Of a DNA stretch of 64,000 nucleotides, positions 60,666-64,000 are shown one piece after another. Numbering within the stretch: the stretch's first letter is position 1; every line of letters begins with the position of its first letter. The translations under genes were made by a program, and so were the position numbers. Location of the stretch: the NCBI GenBank assembly GCA_049840595.1, contig JASGKO010000033.1:59350-123349 (forward strand), in the 5' to 3' direction. Origin of the DNA: JASGKO01 sp049840595. GTDB lineage: Bacteria > Verrucomicrobiota > Verrucomicrobiia > Chthoniobacterales > Chthoniobacteraceae. The notes beneath the pieces are model-generated. The model saw only the letters and a list, made by a program, of their open reading frames with translations, had not been told where the DNA came from and did no database searches.

Positions 60666-60695
60666 GGAGGGGCAGAGAAAAACCTCTGCTCCTCC
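60666..60695 (+). promoter_or_regulatory. 12-bp hairpin between clamp gene and next gene
   Basis: Arms GGAGGGGCAGAG / CTCTGCTCCTCC (one wobble), loop of six. No clear T-tail. 25 nt before ATG 60721. Confidence 0.6.
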
Positions 60696-60720
60696 ATTTC
60701 CAATTGAAAGGAGGCATCTC

Positions 60721-61041
60721 ATGTCTCGTAACACACCGATCATCGCCACGGTGATTTATGTCTTGGGCGATCTGGTCCAAGACAAGGAACGGGCGACAGA
60801 ATTGCTCGAAGCCCATTTCGCCAACCAACTCATTACCGATGTGGGCCATGTCAACGATGTAGCCGAGCTGGCCTATTCCACGATGCTCGCCATCAACGAG
60901 CAGGAATGTGGCAAGGTGCTCGATTTTATCGGTCGCATGTCGTTGGTGCGAATCACTGTTTACGATGTGGAGAAAGGCATCATCCGCCTTTTTCGTAATC
61001 GGTTCATTGATCCGGAACCACCCAAACAACCTCAAAAATAG
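60721..61041 (+). CDS. Hypothetical protein
   Basis: A 106-aa soluble protein from ATG 60721 (SD GAAAGGAGGCATCTC): TPIIATVIYVLGDLVQDKERATELLEAHFANQLITDV, then a beta-rich segment. The end is basic and Pro-rich (DPEPPKQPQK). No family recognised. It lies 12 bp before the DUF932 gene, so it is co-transcribed with it. Confidence 0.55.
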   Translation: MSRNTPIIATVIYVLGDLVQDKERATELLEAHFANQLITDVGHVNDVAELAYSTMLAINEQECGKVLDFIGRMSLVRITVYDVEKGIIRLFRNRFIDPEPPKQPQK

Positions 61042-61053
61042 AAAGGAATTCTT

Positions 61054-61831
61054 ATGGTAAAAATCCTCGAACAACCGGTGCCCAGAAAGCACCCAAAACT
61101 TTACCTCCACTGCGGAGGCAATCATGTTGAACGTCGGGAAGTGGAGCTGGTGCAAACACCACCGGCCACTTCAACGTGGACGCCGATTCCACACGTGCAA
61201 CTCATCAAGCAGGTGGAGAAGACTCTCGCTGCCAATCGTCTCCACGTGGAGACGTGCGCCCACAGCCTGAGTCATGACGGCAATCGTTACTTCGGCCTGA
61301 TGGAAATCGGCAACGGCGATGATCATGACGATTATTGCTGGGTGCTGGGACTGCGGAATTCACACGACAAAACTTTCCCCCGCTGGCGTGGTTGCTGGTG
61401 CGAGCGTTTTCGTCTGTGACAACCTCTCCTTCAGCGGTGAAGTGAAGCTGGCCCGGAAACATACCCGGTTCATTCACCGGGATCTGCCGTCACTGGTTCA
61501 CTCCGGCATCAGCAAGCTCATGAGCAAATGGCAGGACCAACAACAACGGTTCGACGCCTACAAAGCCAAACGGGTGGGAGATGATGTGGCTCATGACCTC
61601 ATCATCCGTGCAACCGACGTAGGCGTGTGCAGTAACCGGCTCATACCTTCGGTGCTGCATGAATGGCGGGAGCCGGAACACCAGCAATTCAAGCCGCGAA
61701 GCCTGTGGAGCCTGTTCAATGCATTCACCGCCGCGTTGAAGGAAGGAAGCCTGGGCGAATTGCCGAAACGGACTGAAGCCCTCCATGGGCTTTTGGATCA
61801 TCATGCCGGTGTGACGTTCAGCAGCAACTAG
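61054..61831 (+). CDS. DUF932 protein (frameshift near 61378)
   Basis: One extra C in a C5 run (61376-61381) splits a single protein. The first part (RYFGLMEIGNGDDHDDYCWVLGLRNSHDKTFP) joins AGVVAGASVFVCDNLSFSGEVKLARKHT, the conserved D-[NS]-L-x-F core of DUF932. The remainder (SLVHSGISKLMSKWQDQQQRFDAYKAKRV...) is helical. DUF932 proteins occur in phages, plasmids and genomic islands and are linked to DNA metabolism, without a proven activity. 778 nt fits a one-base insertion. Confidence 0.8.
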
Positions 61832-61848
61832 CTCCATTGCGGAGCGGG

Positions 61849-61889
61849 AAAGAAGAGTGGTCCACTCTACGTGGGGCACTTTTCTTTTT
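61849..61889 (+). terminator. Terminator after the DUF932 gene
   Basis: Arms AAAGAAGAGTG / CACTTTTCTTT (11 bp, one wobble) continue in an inner CCAC/GTGG stem, with TTTTT at the end. It closes the DNA module. A smaller GCTCC/GGAGC hairpin lies at 61831-61845. Confidence 0.8.
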
Positions 61890-62005
61890 AGCTGGTGACA
61901 GGCGCGAACTGTCAAATTAGGAAAGGTCTCATCTCACAATATATATCTGCAAGTCGTAAGTAATTACGCTTGACGTTTTAAAGACGGCAAATTTTCATAA
62001 GCGCC

Positions 62006-63140
62006 ATGGACGAAACATTTGAATCTCCAGCACGCGCTCTTGAAGCATGGCTTCAAGAAAAGGGCGTCACGGCCTATCAGCTATCGAAGGACACAGCTTT
62101 ACCTCAGTCGAGGATTAGCGAAATTCTTGCAGGTCGCCGCCGCATTACGCCGGAAACCGCCACTCATTTTGGGAGTTATTTTGGCAACAGTGCCGAATAT
62201 TGGATGGGCATCCAGACCAAATATGATCTCAGCGAGTCTAATAAAGCAGGTGCAGAACATCAAGTAAGCTGGGGCGAGTTGAAACTTGGATCTTGGGCCT
62301 GTCATGCTTATGTGTTGAGCGACGAAAGAAGAATTATTTCCGCAGTAAATGTTGCTAAACTTTTCGGCTTCAAAGGCAGCATTCCATCGGTTGGCACAAG
62401 CTTAGGTAATTTGATCGATTCACCCTATCTGAAATCACCGATGATGGCGGAATTGCGAACTCGGGTGGCCAAGCCGATCAAGTTCATAAATCACGAGAAG
62501 ATTGTGTCGGATGGATACGAAGGTGAAACGATTGTCGAATTCTGCAAAGCTTTGCTGGAGGTTCGAAGAATTGGTGGATTACCGGTTTGGGCCAAGGCCC
62601 ATGCGGACACCGCCGAAATGATCGTCATCTCCCTGGCCAAGGTGGGCATCATTGCGCTCATTGACGAAGCTACTGGATATCAAGCCAGGCGTCACAAGGA
62701 TGCGCTGCAGGAGACTGTTCGACGCCTTCCTGATGAAGGAATACGCATCATGGGCAAAAAGGTTTCCAGATGAGTTTTACTTGGAAATGTTTCGCCTAAA
62801 AGGCTGGCGCTGGGAATCGTTGACCTCCAAAAAGCCACCTGTCGTTGGAAAAGTTACGAACGAAGTCGTCTACCAGCGCATCGCGCCCGGTATTCTAAAG
62901 GAGTTGCAGCATTTAAATCCAATTCAACCCAACGGACGTCGAAAAGTAAAACATCACCAATGGCTCACAACGGATGTTGGCCATCCTGCGCTAAATCAAC
63001 ACCTCTACGCAGTTTGCGCTCTGATGAGAGCGAACCCCGACTGGAAATCGTTTTACCATATGTTGCAAATCACCTTCCCAAAGCAAAACGAAGGAGTTCA
63101 GTTGGAGTTGAGCAGACTACCGCAACACCACCAATCCTGA
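62006..63140 (+). CDS. HigA-type HTH fused to P63C domain (frameshift near 62723)
   Basis: Residues 1-80 are an XRE/HigA-like HTH: RALEAWLQEKGVTAYQLSKDTALPQSRISEILAGRRRITPETA, then FGNSAEYWMGIQ. From about 90 on the sequence matches the P63C family, with KVGIIALIDEATGYQ, then after removing one base at 62720-62726 LFDAFLMKEYASWAKRFPDEFYLEMFRLKGW, GKVTNEVVYQRIAPGILKEL and HHQWLTTDVGHPALNQHL. P63C proteins usually lack a HigA HTH, so this is either a real fusion or two genes joined by an indel. P63C function is unknown. Confidence 0.8.
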
Positions 63141-63232
63141 CGACGAGGAATAATTGAAACATTTGGCTGCCACAGAATGCTGCATGTCCAACCAACATGG
63201 ATCGCTTTTCTTTAGGTAACCGAAGGATTCAC

Positions 63233-64000
63233 CTACAATTTTGATTTTGAATCCTCGATACCCTTGGCAACGATTCTTTTGAAACCATCATTCACCTTTT
63301 TCAGGTGTTGAATCGTCAAGGGAAGATCCAATAACCCATCATCACGGGTAATTCGATAAGTCCCACGCAGCACTGAAACGGTCATGTATTCGCCGTTACC
63401 AAAGCGACCAGGTCTGTCCACTTGAAACCCCTGTTCCTCAGCATATCGCTCAAATATTTCATGCCATTTGCTCCTTGCTTCCCTTCGCTTCTCCTTCGGC
63501 GGTTCACCGATCTTGAAGCAAAATTTTGATTGCTCTAGCTGCATAAATACGCCGCAATCAAATTCATCATCATGCTGCCAGCCCCAAGAAAAATGCTGAA
63601 ATCCTCCTGATTGATTTGGAGTATAACCCCAGCAATCTTCACCAAGTTCTAACTCTTCCTGCAGCACACTCTGCAACTCTTTGTAAAATCCAATCCATGA
63701 GTTTCCATGCCACTGGTGGAGTGGAAGCTCACGGTAGCTCTGAAACTCATTTTCGAGGCCCGCAATTCGGTCTCGAAAAATCTACAAAGATAGCATTCTT
63801 AGAAGAGCAGCCATTTAGGATGCTTAGAAGCTGGTCACGTGAAAACACTTTGTAACCGTGCTTGTGCACTTCTTCGTAATTGCACTGCTCATGCGTTTTA
63901 AAATAAATCGGCAATACTCTTTCAGGGGAAAAATTCCTGGAGAGAATATCGTCGTAGTATATGGCAAGCTGTCCACTATGTTGCTGGGTGCTCGTCTTGT
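63233..64000 (-). CDS. PD-(D/E)XK superfamily protein, 5' end beyond window (frameshift near 63778)
   Basis: Reading from the window edge: TQQHSGQLAIYYDDILSRNF, a Q-L-x2-Y-type motif as in PDDEXK_4 proteins, then YEEVHKHGYKVFSRDQLLSIL and FVDF. After one extra T in a T5 run (minus strand, about 63776-63781) it continues FRDRIAGLENEFQSYRELPLH and WIGFYKELQSVLQEELELGEDCWGYTPNQSGGF. The C-terminal part (KERYAEEQGF..., ending DSKSKL) is soluble. The catalytic D/ExK is presumably upstream and out of view, so the nuclease call rests on the downstream motif. Confidence 0.6.

Larger units (their letters stand above)
23473..64000. mobile_element. Integrated element at tRNA-Tyr (left end; right end not in window)
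   Basis: The element starts at the break in the tRNA-Tyr homology and is followed after about 36 bp by an integrase gene. The DNA then becomes distinctly more AT-rich than the GC-rich left flank. It carries excisionase-like, replication-like and polymorphic-toxin-like genes, nested insertion sequences and a DNA-processing module. A second copy of the tRNA 3' sequence was not found to the right, so the element is at least 40.5 kb or the right boundary has been lost. It may be a composite of several islands. Confidence 0.7.

Overview
The window looks like bacterial chromosome, probably Verrucomicrobiota. The support is indirect: an LE-x-LE-x-RIAP-type N-terminus on a beta-helix protein, golvesin-like/YD-repeat giant surface proteins, a rhamnogalacturonan lyase, and many hybrid sensor systems. 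No rRNA or other species marker is present. Positions 1-23.4k are GC-rich with chromosomal signalling and metabolism genes. From 23.47k to the right edge the DNA is clearly more AT-rich and accessory.

Left part (1-23.4k): moeA; an EF-hand exported protein; an OmpR/CpxR-CpxA type two-component pair; a FIST sensor protein; a thioredoxin-like anchored protein; a minus-strand operon (lipoprotein, small protein, histidine kinase, REC/HD-GYP protein); a damaged PL4 rhamnogalacturonan lyase; an exported protein plus TPR protein; a sigma54 response regulator; a CheX - REC/STAS - exported protein operon; a REC-PAS-PAS-kinase-REC hybrid kinase; and a DUF2007 membrane protein.

At 23.41k lies only the 3' part of a tRNA-Tyr gene (anticodon arm to CCA). 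A tyrosine recombinase starts immediately beyond it. This is the left junction of an integrated element whose other end is outside the window. The element carries: integrase, a large unknown protein with a possible winged-helix end, an excisionase-like HTH protein, a replication-initiator-like winged-helix protein, a secreted RCC1/beta-helix protein, an 11.6-kb golvesin/transglutaminase/RHS polymorphic-toxin-like gene with a downstream immunity candidate, an IS1595-family element inserted into an IS200-type remnant, a beta-helix surface protein, NERD, DUF1275 and PrsW genes. It ends with a DNA-transaction module: a RecB-like nuclease, a WGR-domain ATP-dependent DNA ligase, a beta sliding clamp with an extra C-terminal region, and a DUF932 protein. 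A HigA-HTH/P63C fusion and a PD-(D/E)XK protein follow at the edge.

Two sequence-level patterns stand out. First, six exact CGGAC-N4-CGGAC direct repeats (plus one near-match) occupy the intergenic spaces of 48.9-53.5k. Second, gene boundaries in the 27-30k and 55.7-61.9k regions repeatedly carry strong hairpins, several with T-tails, just before strong Shine-Dalgarno sites.

Caution: more than 20 genes are interrupted by single-base shifts, many at homopolymers, spread through both chromosomal and accessory parts. This is best read as residual indel error in the assembly, so interrupted genes are reported as one feature spanning the shift. Only the 36.9-40.8k part of the RHS gene, the PL4 gene and the IS transposases show lesions dense enough, or of a kind (in-frame stops), to suspect real decay.
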